A DNA stretch of 64,000 bases from JACJXF01 sp964349045 (GTDB lineage: Bacteria > Bacteroidota > Bacteroidia > Bacteroidales > GCA-2748055), in contig CAYGFI010000007.1 in NCBI GenBank assembly GCA_964349045.1, positions 11,063-75,062 of the forward strand. Direction: 5' to 3'. Each line of letters begins with the position of its first letter. Positions within the stretch are counted from its first letter, which is position 1. This document shows positions 17,045 through 27,260 of the stretch, one piece after another. Below the pieces are notes generated by a model. The model worked only from the letters and a program-made list of their open reading frames with translations, ran no database searches and was not told the DNA's origin. The position numbers and the translations under genes were made by a program.

Positions 17045-17475
17045 GCGAGTACCCCGTGTTCGAGGCGTAACAATTCATCTTTGAGAAGACCAATTCCAAA
17101 CGAGTTATCCAGGAGTTCGCGGGGAGAAATTCCACCAAGTGCAACATTTGCGCTTTTAAGCCAGATAAAGAATCTCTCCGCACTCCCGAAAATTTCAATT
17201 CCTTTGCGTTGAAGCAAAGCAATTTCCAATATACGCTCGGATTGAAGAGGTTCAAAAGTAAGACTTTCTTTTTTATAGCGTTGCATGGTACGTTCGGAAA
17301 TGTGAAGGATATCACTCCATTCCTTCGAAGTAAATGGAGTGTTACGGGAAAGTTGCTGAAAATGGCTAAAAGCGAGGCCTGTTCGGGCAAAATGTATCAG
17401 GTGTAAAATATTACCGTTTCCAAGAGATTCGTATCTTACAAATGCTTCATTAAATTCATCCTTTTTCATGGTCAT
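17041..17475 (-). CDS. Xre/MbcA/ParS-type antitoxin of the RES module
   Basis: The antitoxin partner of the downstream RES toxin, about 144 residues from the ATG at 17475. An in-frame TTG exists at 17487 and a second ATG at 17469. The N-terminal half has an HTH-like segment (FTSKEWSDILHISERTMQRYKK). The C-terminal toxin-binding domain (DUF2384-like) has ALLQRKGIEIFGSAERFFIWL and the family motif ALGGISPRELLDNSFG. It should bind and block the toxin active site and repress its own promoter. Confidence 0.88.
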   Translation of the reverse strand: MTMKKDEFNEAFVRYESLGNGNILHLIHFARTGLAFSHFQQLSRNTPFTSKEWSDILHISERTMQRYKKESLTFEPLQSERILEIALLQRKGIEIFGSAERFFIWLKSANVALGGISPRELLDNSFGIGLLKDELLRLEHGVLA

Positions 17476-17734
17476 GTAATTTGGCAATAAAAATACGACA
17501 ATTTGCCTTACCTTCCAAATATTTAGCTGTTTTTTCCTGAAAGATCATGTAAGGGTTATTCTCATTCTTTATTCGCTTAAAATAAAACCTTTAATAACTT
17601 TTAAATGAAATCCCTGAATCGCATTCTCCGGATATTATGAAAAACAATTTTGAGAAGTTCTAATAAATTACTTAAATTTCCTCGTTGATCATGTTGCGCG
17701 AAGATGAGGTACAGGAATAAAATATCATTGAAAA

Positions 17735-20700
17735 ATGAAAAAATATTTAGGGCATTTTGTGAGTATCTGGTTTCTTCTTTTATTCTTTTTTCCGGAATTA
17801 TTTGCCCAATCCGCAAGTACTGCCTGCAGGCATTTTAATGTCCAGAATGGACTCCTTTCCAACAATATTGAACATGTTTACGTTGATCAGGAGGGATATG
17901 TCTGGTTCGCCACTTCTAATGGACTACAGCAATTCGATGGGTATAATTTTACCAATTACAATTATAATGCCGACGACAATTCTTCTATTTCTTACAATTT
18001 TATTTCAGCAATCTCGGAGGACACAGCTGGAAATATCTGGATTGGAACACTTGGAAGGGGTGTGGATATTTTAACTAAGGAAAATAGGAAATTCAGGCAT
18101 CTGTTCAACGAACCGACACACAATCTAATACTTACCAGTAATATTGTTCCGCGAAAGCAGGAAGTCTTTGCACTTGATGAGGAAGGAAATATGTGGCTGA
18201 ATACCGATAACGGACTAAACAAAATCAATACTGCAGATTATTCGGTAGAACATTATTTTGGAGACTTTAGCGGCGAGTTACTTTATGATAGCAAAGACAA
18301 GGTATTTTGGATTGCATCGAATGTTCTTAAGAGATTCAATCCTAAAACCAGGTTAATCGATTATTATCAAATCTACACCAACGACAATAGGAACAATAGC
18401 ACGGTGAATTCCTTCCGGATTGACAATGAAGGATTAATGTGGCTTGGGACCAATTCTGGCCTGGTTGTATTTGATAGGACCAATAATGTTTTTTACAGTC
18501 CGGAAAAGTACTTCAAAAAGATGTCAATCGGAGGAGGAACCGACTTTTCCTGGAGCTTAAGACCAATTGAATTCATATTTGTCGATAATCAGGGTCATAT
18601 CTGGATTGCTATTGATAAAAGCATTGTCAAGCTGGATAAGTATTATGGCACTTACCAGGTATTTATGCATGAAATAGATAACCTGGGGAGTTTACTGGAT
18701 GGTAAGGTGGCAGGAATCTATGGTAATGGTTCCGGGGCTTTGTGGATTATCTACACCAGTCTGGGGGTATCAAGAATGAATATATTTACAGAAGCGTTTA
18801 CTCATCACAGGTTTGTTCCGGGAAACCCGAACAGCCTGAGTGGAAATACCGTACGTTCTGTTTATCAGGACCGGCGACAAAATATCTGGATAGGTAACTA
18901 CAGTGATGGGCTAAACCGGGTTCTTACAGAAATACCGGAGCAGATTGTCCATTACATGTGTGATCCCGGGGATTCATCCACGATCAATTCCAATTACATC
19001 ACCTCCATATATGTTGATACAAAAGAAAGACTCTGGGTTGGCACATTCGACAAAGGATTTTGTTTTGCCGATAATATCTATCAATCAAAGTCTCTGGTTT
19101 TCAAACGTTACCATTATGAACAGAATCTGGAAGTACAGGATTTTTGTGAAGATGCAGCCGGGAATATATGGGTTGGTACCCAATGGGGATTGTATATTTA
19201 TGATTATACGAATAATAAATTGGTACACTATGGTGACCAGAAAAATCAATTGCCGGAACTTCAGCAGGCCAATATACAATCCGTTTTTTATGAATCTCCA
19301 AACACATTCTGGATAACAACCTGGAACAGGGGAATATGTAAACTAATCATTCAATCTGACGCTGGATTATCATCGCGGGTATCTAAAGACAGCCTGATAG
19401 TTTATGAGGATATAAAGGACATAAATAATTTCACTATCGACAACTGTTTCATATCATTATGCAAAGAAGGGAATATAATTTGGCTGGGATCAAATGTGAA
19501 TGGATTGGTGAAAATGATTCTTCGCCCTGATGGAGCAGACTTTATAAAATATGATCAGTCCAGGGGAGCCCCGGGGAGTTCTGTTTACGGTATCGCAAAG
19601 GATGACGAGGGAAAAATCTGGGTTTCGACAAATCACGGTCTGGGGAAATTTGATCCAATAACTGAAAAGTTTATTAATTATTACGAAAGCGATGGATTAC
19701 ACTCAAATTCTTTTGTATGGAATTCATATTTCCAAAATCAGGAAGGGAAGATCTTTTTTGGAGGAGTAAATGGTCTGACTTCATTCTTTCCTTATCAACT
19801 TTCGGAAGAAAGGGATAAAAACAACGTACACATTTCAAAGTTGATTGTTAAGAATAAAGAGCTTCAAATAGGTGATGAAATTAATGGCAGGCAGATCCTG
19901 ACGAAAAACATACAATATACTAACACCATTTCCCTTATAAAAGAACCCGCGTTTACGATTGAATTTGTTGCCCTTAATCCCCTGAATCCTGAAGAGATTA
20001 TTTATTCGTATAAACTGGAAGGCTTTGATAAGGACTGGATACATACAACTTCGAAGAATCGTTTTGTAACTTATTCCAATTTAAGACAGGGAACCTATAA
20101 CTTCCTTGTGAAAGCATCCAATAATATTAGTGATCAGAACCAAAAGTCAACATCTCTTACTGTGAAAATCCTTCCTCCATGGTGGCAAACTCCTTTCGCG
20201 CTTACCGCGTTTTCAGGATTCTTTATAGGACTCCTGATCTTGTTAAGATGGCTGATTCTAATGAGGATCCGATTAGTGCATGAGGCAAAGTACGAACACA
20301 TGGAACGTCAAAAGACCGATGAACTTTTCCAATTCAAAATGCGATTTTTCACCGATATTTCTCATGAATTCGGAAACCTGCTTTCATTGATTCTGAGTCC
20401 ATTGCAGTATATTGCCTCAAAGGTTGGAAATGACCCGCAATTGGCAGAACAGAGTCGTTTGATAAGGAAAAATTCTGCACGGCTTTTGAAATTGACTGAG
20501 CAGGTTATCGATATGAGGAAAATTGACCTGAATAAAATGAAACTGACTCTCAGCAAGGCCGATATAATTGAATATATTAAGGATTTGACTTTTTCCTTCG
20601 GGGAAATTGCACTGCAACGATCTATGAAGCTTGAATTCACATCAGAAATTGATTCATATTTTACCTGGTTTGATGAGAACAAGATTGATAGGATCATTAG

Positions 20701-21961
20701 TAATTTACTGTCGAACGCATTTAAGTTTACTCCTGATGATGGCGAAATAAAAGTCAGCATGGGAATCAGAAAGAAACTTGATACTTCATGGGATCAAACC
20801 AACGGAGGGTTATCTTACGATGAGTACATTGAAATCAGGATAAATGACAATGGTATTGGAATCCCTGCCAAAGATAAAAATCATATTTTTGAACGATTTT
20901 TGAAAATTGAGAGGAATGATTCCATTGTAAGGCAGGGAACAGGTATCGGACTGGCCTTAACAAAAGAACTTGTTGAACTGCAGAATGGGAATATCCGGTT
21001 TGAAAGTGAAGAAAATAAAGGCACTTGTTTTATTATTCAATTGCCTGTAGTCAAAGACCCTGGTAAACCAGGCGAAATGCTTGAAATATTGGATGATAAA
21101 GAACCCACGGTCAAAACCCGCCATCAGATTAATCAAATGGGGGAAAATGAATACATTTTTAAATTCTCACTGAAGGAAAATGAAGGCGTGAAAGATAGAA
21201 ATAAGCCAATCGTATTATTGGTGGAAGATGAACTGGAGATAAGAGCATTTCTAAAGGAAAATCTTAAAGCACGGTACCAGGTATATGAAGCTGACAACGG
21301 CGTAAAATGTTTTGATATTGCCGTCAGGATTGATCCTGATATTATTATCAGCGATATTATAATGCCTCAAATGGATGGAGTGGAGTTGTGTCGAAAGATT
21401 AAAGCAGATCCCCGAACCAGTCACATTCCTGTAATTTTACTTACAGCCCGTTCAGGGATTGAAAGTAAAATCGAAGGAATGGAATCCGGAGCAGATGCGT
21501 ACGTGGAAAAGCCATTTATAATGGAATTGCTTGATACACAGATTAAGAGTATTCTTAAAAACAGGAAGGTATTAAAGAATAAGTTCAGCAAAGAGCTTAT
21601 TGTAAAACCTGCTGATATTACTATTACGCCATTAAATGTAATTGTTTTAAAGAAAGCTATGGCGATCGTGGAAAAACACATTTCGGATGGTGAGTTTGGT
21701 ACAAGTGAGTTTGCCAGAGAAATGGGTATGAGCAGAAGCAGGCTGCATCGAAAACTAAAAGCTCTCACAACTCAATCGTCCAGTGAATTTATTCAATCCA
21801 TCCGATTAAAACGGGCTGCCGATTTAATCAATGACAGCCAATTATCGATGGAAGAAATTTCTCTAAATGTGGGTTTTAACTCCCCGGCATATTTTACCAA
21901 GTGCTATAAAAAGTATTTTGGGAAAACCCCAACTGAGTATAAGGCAGGAAAACCAGCTTAG
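17735..21961 (+). CDS. hybrid two-component system regulator (HTCS)
   Basis: A 1408-residue one-protein signalling system. A signal peptide is followed by a periplasmic two-bladed propeller sensor built of repeats such as DQEGYVWFATSNGLQQFDG (to about residue 740) and a Y_Y_Y domain. A transmembrane helix is near residues 819-842, then HisKA with phospho-His H877, and HATPase (NLLSNAFKFTP, DNGIGIPAKD, GTGIGLAL). A receiver domain has phospho-Asp D1207 (IIISDIIMPQMDG) and the signature Thr and Lys. The C-terminus is an AraC-type HTH (MEEISLNVGFNSPAYFTKCYKKYFGKTP). It should sense an oligosaccharide and switch on the susCD operons. The H-box lacks the usual RTP residues: it reads SHEFGNLLSLI. 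Confidence 0.95.
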   Translation: MKKYLGHFVSIWFLLLFFFPELFAQSASTACRHFNVQNGLLSNNIEHVYVDQEGYVWFATSNGLQQFDGYNFTNYNYNADDNSSISYNFISAISEDTAGNIWIGTLGRGVDILTKENRKFRHLFNEPTHNLILTSNIVPRKQEVFALDEEGNMWLNTDNGLNKINTADYSVEHYFGDFSGELLYDSKDKVFWIASNVLKRFNPKTRLIDYYQIYTNDNRNNSTVNSFRIDNEGLMWLGTNSGLVVFDRTNNVFYSPEKYFKKMSIGGGTDFSWSLRPIEFIFVDNQGHIWIAIDKSIVKLDKYYGTYQVFMHEIDNLGSLLDGKVAGIYGNGSGALWIIYTSLGVSRMNIFTEAFTHHRFVPGNPNSLSGNTVRSVYQDRRQNIWIGNYSDGLNRVLTEIPEQIVHYMCDPGDSSTINSNYITSIYVDTKERLWVGTFDKGFCFADNIYQSKSLVFKRYHYEQNLEVQDFCEDAAGNIWVGTQWGLYIYDYTNNKLVHYGDQKNQLPELQQANIQSVFYESPNTFWITTWNRGICKLIIQSDAGLSSRVSKDSLIVYEDIKDINNFTIDNCFISLCKEGNIIWLGSNVNGLVKMILRPDGADFIKYDQSRGAPGSSVYGIAKDDEGKIWVSTNHGLGKFDPITEKFINYYESDGLHSNSFVWNSYFQNQEGKIFFGGVNGLTSFFPYQLSEERDKNNVHISKLIVKNKELQIGDEINGRQILTKNIQYTNTISLIKEPAFTIEFVALNPLNPEEIIYSYKLEGFDKDWIHTTSKNRFVTYSNLRQGTYNFLVKASNNISDQNQKSTSLTVKILPPWWQTPFALTAFSGFFIGLLILLRWLILMRIRLVHEAKYEHMERQKTDELFQFKMRFFTDISHEFGNLLSLILSPLQYIASKVGNDPQLAEQSRLIRKNSARLLKLTEQVIDMRKIDLNKMKLTLSKADIIEYIKDLTFSFGEIALQRSMKLEFTSEIDSYFTWFDENKIDRIISNLLSNAFKFTPDDGEIKVSMGIRKKLDTSWDQTNGGLSYDEYIEIRINDNGIGIPAKDKNHIFERFLKIERNDSIVRQGTGIGLALTKELVELQNGNIRFESEENKGTCFIIQLPVVKDPGKPGEMLEILDDKEPTVKTRHQINQMGENEYIFKFSLKENEGVKDRNKPIVLLVEDELEIRAFLKENLKARYQVYEADNGVKCFDIAVRIDPDIIISDIIMPQMDGVELCRKIKADPRTSHIPVILLTARSGIESKIEGMESGADAYVEKPFIMELLDTQIKSILKNRKVLKNKFSKELIVKPADITITPLNVIVLKKAMAIVEKHISDGEFGTSEFAREMGMSRSRLHRKLKALTTQSSSEFIQSIRLKRAADLINDSQLSMEEISLNVGFNSPAYFTKCYKKYFGKTPTEYKAGKPA

Positions 21962-22134
21962 CTCGGTCAAATCTGAATAATTCGTTGATTTATCTTCGTA
22001 TTACACATTAAGTTTATTAATGGGCATGAATTATTTTTTATATTCTCTGAAACAAAATTTATAGTGAAACAAAAGTTATAAATATTGCAACAAACTATTA
22101 ATTGCAACTTACATGTTTGCTATATATTTAGATA

Positions 22135-22257
22135 ATGTTAATCAGAGTAAAAATGAAGAACAACCCGGAAAGAGTGGTGAGATTGCTGGAGGTGCTGGTA
22201 CTCGTTCTTATTTTAGTACTATTTTTTGTTTTGATACTGGTTCTATACAGGAATTGA
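22135..22257 (+). CDS. 40-residue single-pass membrane peptide
   Basis: A short ORF in the 376-base space between the HTCS and susC genes. It encodes a basic N-terminus (MLIRVKMKNNPERVVRLLE), then about 18 strongly hydrophobic residues, then YRN. A second in-frame ATG is at 22153. The layout is typical of a small inner-membrane protein with its N-terminus inside. Upstream, ATTGCAAC occurs at 22084 and 22101 and an AT-rich TATATATTTAG could be a promoter. No recognised family; it could still be chance, but a clean start-helix-stop in an otherwise gene-free spacer argues for coding. Confidence 0.42.
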   Translation: MLIRVKMKNNPERVVRLLEVLVLVLILVLFFVLILVLYRN

Positions 22258-22337
22258 TGTATAGATCATAGACCTGAAAATTATCTTTTTAACTATACTA
22301 ACTGTACTAGCTTTTCCCTAACTTAAATCTAAAGAGT

Positions 22338-25300
22338 ATGAAAAAAAAATGGTTTGAATTGTCCCTAAAGAAAAGCATTCTACTTTTCTTTTTGAGCATA
22401 TTTCTTGTGCAATTCAGTTTTGCACAACGAAATTTAAGTGGTACGGTAACCACTACAGATGATGGTAATCCCCTTCCGGGAGTTACTGTTCTTGAAAAAG
22501 GCACAAGGAATGGCGTTATAACTGACCAGAATGGTAAGTATACGATTACCGTTTCTGAAAATGCGATTTTGGTTTTCTCATTCGTTGGAATGCGTACACA
22601 GGAGGCGCCGGCTGGCAACCTTTCAACGATTGATATCAGTCTGAGTACCGACTTCCTCGGCTTGGACGAGGTTTTGGTTATTGGCTACGGATCAATGAGG
22701 AAGAGCGATGTTACCGGATCAATTGTATCACTTTCGGCAAAAGAGATTGAATCGACGCCTATTACCTCCATGGAACAATCTATGAGTGGGAAACTCGCCG
22801 GAGTCCAGGTAACACAATCTTCCCATTCGCCGGGTGGAGGAATTTCAGTGCGTATCCGGGGAGGTAATTCGATTAATTCAAATGTGGAACCATTGTATGT
22901 TATAGATGGGTTCCCGATCTATTCGAATAACAGCCAGATCCCAAGCAGCGGCCCAAATGACGGGGTACTACCCCAGATGAATCTGCTGTCGGGTATTAAT
23001 CCTGGTGATATTGAAAGAATAGAGGTGCTTAAGGATGGCGCTTCAACTGCCATTTACGGTGCAAGGGGAGCAAATGGGGTAATATTAATAACCACTAAAA
23101 GAGGTTCGGCAGGCGCTCCTAAAATCGATTATTCTTCTTATTATTCTTTTGAAAAGATTGCCAATAAACTGGAACTCCTCGACGCATATCAGTTTGCGGT
23201 TTTGCACAATGAAATGAGCACAAACGTTGGACAGGCTCCTTTATTTACCGGACAAACCCAGGATGGGATATATTATGGCACTCCTGAGGAATATAAATCA
23301 AACCTGAATCCGGGCGGCACTTTACCATCCACCGATTGGCAGGAGGAAGTACTTCGCACGGGGGGTATCAGGAACCATCAGCTTTCTTTAACCGGAGGTT
23401 CGCAAAACACCCAATATGCTTTATCTGTTAACAATATGAAACATGAAGGTATTATTATCGGAGGCGATTACAGGAGAACCTCAGTAAGAATAAACCTTGA
23501 TTCAAAGGTGAACAAATGGCTGAGCATAGGAAATAGTCTGACTTATAGTAATAACGTATCCAATAATTCCGGTTCTGAAACCGGGTTACAATGGTTTAAC
23601 GGTGGAACTATTTCTTCTGCCATTAAGTCCTGGCCAATGTTTTCACCTTACGACGCGGAGGGTAATCTTAATCCGGCAGCCGGTGTTAGAACTTTACGCG
23701 GAAACCCCGTCGCTTACGCTACAGAGGCAAAAAACAGGTTGGACAACAACCGTATACTGGGAAATATAAACGGAACGATAACCTTTATGGAAGGACTTTC
23801 GCTCCGGGTTAGCGCGGGTGTGGATATGAATAGTATCGCCAGGGGCAGATACTTCCCCAGATCAACCTATGAAGGTTATGTTGTAAATGGTTCTGCAAGC
23901 AAGAGCAACAATAACATTAGTTCATGGTTAAACGAAAACGTGTTGAATTATGATAAAACATTTGGAATTCATAAATTGAATTTAATCGCTGGTTTTACCA
24001 TGCAGGAAGAAATTGCTGAAGGGAACAGTTCAGGGGCTTCTGATTTCCCAAGTGATATTTTCGAAGACAATAACATGTCGGCAGGAGCGAATCAATCCGG
24101 CTCGGCCTATTCCTACAAGAATAAATGGTCAATGGCTTCCTGGTTGGGAAGGGTAAACTATAACCTGGCAGAGAAATACTTGTTAACCATTACGGGTAGG
24201 GCTGATGGCTCATCAAAATTCGGAAGTGAAAACCGTTGGGCATTTTTCCCGTCCGTAGCAGTTGCATGGAGAGCCTCACAGGAAGAATTTATTCAAAACC
24301 TCAATCTTTTCAGTCACCTGAAATTAAGGTTTAGCATAGGTACTATCGGTAACTCTGAAATCGGGCTTTACCAGTCACAGGCATTGCTGAATATGCAGAA
24401 TTATACCTTTGGCGAAGGTTACCTCAGTACAGGTGTCGGACCAATCCGCATGGCCAACCCAAGTTTAAAGTGGGAAACCACCATGCAGTATGATGGAGGC
24501 CTGGAGTTCGGATTTATGGATAACCGCCTGAGTTTTATCGTAGATTATTATTATAAGAAAACAACAGATTTATTACTGAGTGCAGAACTTCCTGGTATTT
24601 CCGGGTTCCTTCCCCCATTACTGGGATTTTCACTGCCCCCTCAGAACATTGGCACTCTTGAAAATAAGGGGGCTGAATTAACAGTGAACTATGATTTGTT
24701 AACAGGTTCATTCAAATGGAGAATCAGTGGAAATATTTATGCAAACAAGAATGAGATCCTCGATATCGGTGGAAGAGAAGGTTTTACTATCCAATCTCCC
24801 AACGATCTTGATAAGCACGGCGGAAGAGTTTATGTAGATGTCGGATTGCCGGTGGGTGTATGGAGAAGGTCAATCTATGATGGGATTTTTAATGATCAGA
24901 AAGAAGTCGATGATTATGTTAACAAAGATGGGAACCCGATTCAGCCCGGAGCAACACCAGGTGATGTAAAGTATGTTGATGTAAACAATGATGGAATCTT
25001 CGACGGAAAAGATCTGGATATCGCGGGAGATCCTAATCCGGATTATTTATTTGGAATAAACAATGAGTTTTCGTTTAAAAACTTCCAGCTTACAGTTTTT
25101 ATAAACGGATCCCAGGGTAACGATATCAATTCTCCAACATTTGTGCATGCTAATGATGTTAATATGGGTAACGGTAATCTTATCGCGGATATGTGGAACA
25201 GGTGGACTCCGACGAATACCAATACTACCGTTCCAAAACTTGGCGCCAATTATTCCTGGGGAAACGATATGATATACGATGGCAGTTTTGTCAGAATCAA

Positions 25301-25520
25301 GAACATCAGACTATCGTATAATATACCGGATAATACTTTTTCCTGGCTGAGAAGCGCGCAGGTTTATTTTAATATTACCAACCTGCACACATTCACCAAC
25401 TACCCGGGCTATGATCCTGAAGTAAATTCATCAGGACAGAGTCCATGGCAACGCGGTATCGACCTGAACGCTTTTCCTGCTTCAAGAAGCTTCATGTTCG
25501 GGATACAGGTAGGATTATAA
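22338..25520 (+). CDS. SusC/RagA-family TonB-dependent transporter
   Basis: A 1060-residue importer, the second SusC of the window. The signal peptide ends near FSFAQ. The carboxypeptidase-regulatory-like domain follows (GNPLPGVTVLEKGTRNGVITDQ, ILVFSFVGM), then the TonB-box stretch LGLDEVLVIGYG. The plug carries ISVRIRGGNSIN, PLYVVIDG-like PLYVIDGFP, and ERIEVLKDGASTAIYGARGANGVILITTKRG. The barrel ends FMFGIQVGL, with C-terminal hydrophobic residues as expected. It is followed 24 bases later by its SusD partner. It should import oligosaccharides released by the secreted enzymes encoded downstream. Confidence 0.95.
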   Translation: MKKKWFELSLKKSILLFFLSIFLVQFSFAQRNLSGTVTTTDDGNPLPGVTVLEKGTRNGVITDQNGKYTITVSENAILVFSFVGMRTQEAPAGNLSTIDISLSTDFLGLDEVLVIGYGSMRKSDVTGSIVSLSAKEIESTPITSMEQSMSGKLAGVQVTQSSHSPGGGISVRIRGGNSINSNVEPLYVIDGFPIYSNNSQIPSSGPNDGVLPQMNLLSGINPGDIERIEVLKDGASTAIYGARGANGVILITTKRGSAGAPKIDYSSYYSFEKIANKLELLDAYQFAVLHNEMSTNVGQAPLFTGQTQDGIYYGTPEEYKSNLNPGGTLPSTDWQEEVLRTGGIRNHQLSLTGGSQNTQYALSVNNMKHEGIIIGGDYRRTSVRINLDSKVNKWLSIGNSLTYSNNVSNNSGSETGLQWFNGGTISSAIKSWPMFSPYDAEGNLNPAAGVRTLRGNPVAYATEAKNRLDNNRILGNINGTITFMEGLSLRVSAGVDMNSIARGRYFPRSTYEGYVVNGSASKSNNNISSWLNENVLNYDKTFGIHKLNLIAGFTMQEEIAEGNSSGASDFPSDIFEDNNMSAGANQSGSAYSYKNKWSMASWLGRVNYNLAEKYLLTITGRADGSSKFGSENRWAFFPSVAVAWRASQEEFIQNLNLFSHLKLRFSIGTIGNSEIGLYQSQALLNMQNYTFGEGYLSTGVGPIRMANPSLKWETTMQYDGGLEFGFMDNRLSFIVDYYYKKTTDLLLSAELPGISGFLPPLLGFSLPPQNIGTLENKGAELTVNYDLLTGSFKWRISGNIYANKNEILDIGGREGFTIQSPNDLDKHGGRVYVDVGLPVGVWRRSIYDGIFNDQKEVDDYVNKDGNPIQPGATPGDVKYVDVNNDGIFDGKDLDIAGDPNPDYLFGINNEFSFKNFQLTVFINGSQGNDINSPTFVHANDVNMGNGNLIADMWNRWTPTNTNTTVPKLGANYSWGNDMIYDGSFVRIKNIRLSYNIPDNTFSWLRSAQVYFNITNLHTFTNYPGYDPEVNSSGQSPWQRGIDLNAFPASRSFMFGIQVGL

Positions 25521-25544
25521 GATATAAATCTAAAAAAAATCTAT

Positions 25545-27044
25545 ATGAAAATGAAAACTGTAAAATATATCGTTGTTACCTGTGTGATGCTGCTGTCGGC
25601 AACATCATGTATGGACGACTTTCTCACTGAGGAAGTGTATTCAAACCTCTCCCCATCTAATTTTTACGCGACAGAGGAAGATGCAATTGCAACAGTTAGC
25701 GCTGTTTACAATAATTTTCAGATTTTTGGCAATGAATGGTGGAATGTAGGCACCAGTTTTATGGTTATGGCTGATGCCACTACCGATATAATGTTTACCC
25801 ACTGGTGGGCCGATTATGAAAATTACACTTACAATTCTTCATCAGGGGAGATAAAAAACATCTGGAACTGGTGCTACAATACGAATAATAATGCCAACAT
25901 TGCAATAACCAGGCTACCCGGAATTGAAATGAACGACGAGTTAAAAAACAGGCTGATAGGGGAGGCAAAATTCCTCAGGGCAATGAATTATTTCAATTTG
26001 GTAAGGTTTTGGGGTGATGTTCCATATATTGACTATGAAACAAAAGGCTTTGGTGATATCAAGGATGTTACCAGAACTCCGCAGTCGGAGGTGTATGTAA
26101 ATATTATTCAGGACCTGAACGATGCAATTGCTGTATTACCTGTTTCATATTCTGAAGCAGAAAATGCGGGAAGAGCAACGAAAGGAGCAGCAAAGGCATT
26201 GCTTGGAAAGGTGTACCTCACTCGCGGCTGGGGTGGAAGTCCTGCGAATATTAACAACGCAGATCTTCAGCTGGCAGTTGACCTGTTTGAAGAATTGATG
26301 GCGTCACCCTATGAGTACGACATTGCTGCGGATGTGAAAGATGTATATGATTACACCAAGGAAAATACTCCGGCCAATGGACATATCTTCTCTATCCAGT
26401 ATTCACAAAAATTGAGTTACGAAGGTTCCTGGCTGGCACAAAACATGCAGGCAATGGAACTTGAAAACGCGTGGTGGGGATTTTCAGCTCCTGAATCATG
26501 GATCCAGGGAGCCGGAGGTTATGAGATATTCTGGGAAGAAGGATGGAAACCTGTTCCTGTTGATAAAAGACTTTCGTTCCTTTTTGAAGATTATCTGGGC
26601 CTGTGGTGGTATTACTGGTCTAAAAAGTGGCAGTATGAAAAATACCTTGGATGGGCGGGACATCCGCAAAATTATACTTTCATAAGGTATGAAGATGTTT
26701 TGCTTATGCATTCTGAGGCTCTGAATGAATTAAAGGCAAGCCCTGATGCTGAGGTGGTAACTGGTATTAACCTGATAAGAGCGCGCGCAGGCGTAGCAGA
26801 ATACATACCGGGAGACTGGACAAAGGCTACGTTCAGGGATGAAATTCAGAACGAAAGAAACAGGGAGCTTTGGGGTGAGGGACACGCCTGGTTTGATTAT
26901 GTCAGAAAAGGAATGCTCGTGGAAAGAATGCTTGCAGCCGGCACTAACCCAACCCTGATTGGCGCTAAAAACAATTTATTTCCTGTGCCACAGTCGGAAA
27001 TTGAGATGAATCCCAGCCTTCTTCCACAGAATACCGGATGGTAA
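25545..27044 (+). CDS. SusD/RagB-family glycan-binding lipoprotein
   Basis: A 499-residue outer-membrane lipoprotein with lipobox SATSC and the family start MDDFLTEEVYSNLSPSNFYATEEDA. Characteristic helices are NRLIGEAKFLRAMNYFNLVRFWGDVPY, TKGAAKALLGKVYLTRG and, near the C-terminus, NERNRELWGEGHAWFDYVRKGM. It pairs with the SusC at 22338 and lends glycan specificity to uptake. Many surface aromatic residues (for example WWYYWSKKW) could stack on sugars. The following 216 bases hold no gene. Confidence 0.95.
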   Translation: MKMKTVKYIVVTCVMLLSATSCMDDFLTEEVYSNLSPSNFYATEEDAIATVSAVYNNFQIFGNEWWNVGTSFMVMADATTDIMFTHWWADYENYTYNSSSGEIKNIWNWCYNTNNNANIAITRLPGIEMNDELKNRLIGEAKFLRAMNYFNLVRFWGDVPYIDYETKGFGDIKDVTRTPQSEVYVNIIQDLNDAIAVLPVSYSEAENAGRATKGAAKALLGKVYLTRGWGGSPANINNADLQLAVDLFEELMASPYEYDIAADVKDVYDYTKENTPANGHIFSIQYSQKLSYEGSWLAQNMQAMELENAWWGFSAPESWIQGAGGYEIFWEEGWKPVPVDKRLSFLFEDYLGLWWYYWSKKWQYEKYLGWAGHPQNYTFIRYEDVLLMHSEALNELKASPDAEVVTGINLIRARAGVAEYIPGDWTKATFRDEIQNERNRELWGEGHAWFDYVRKGMLVERMLAAGTNPTLIGAKNNLFPVPQSEIEMNPSLLPQNTGW

Positions 27045-27260
27045 TAATACGTTGTTATTATGCTGGGGAAGGATGGTGATGGGAATTGAAAAGTCTGAGG
27101 TAGATACACGAGGGTTTGATGAAGTTGGTTATGAGAGAAATTCGCAGCTAAAGAAACCCTGCTGGACACGTACTCTATCTCAGGCTTTTTTAATCCATAC
27201 ATACCAGATACTGACTGGTTGCCTTTTGGTATTAATTCTCATGCCCTAAGACCTGAAATT

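Noticed and set aside
27134..27260. Protein-like open frame ahead of the propeller lipoprotein
   Set aside because: It opens after a stop, has no start codon of its own and leads into a well-placed signal peptide start at 27261. Likely chance or a decayed remnant.
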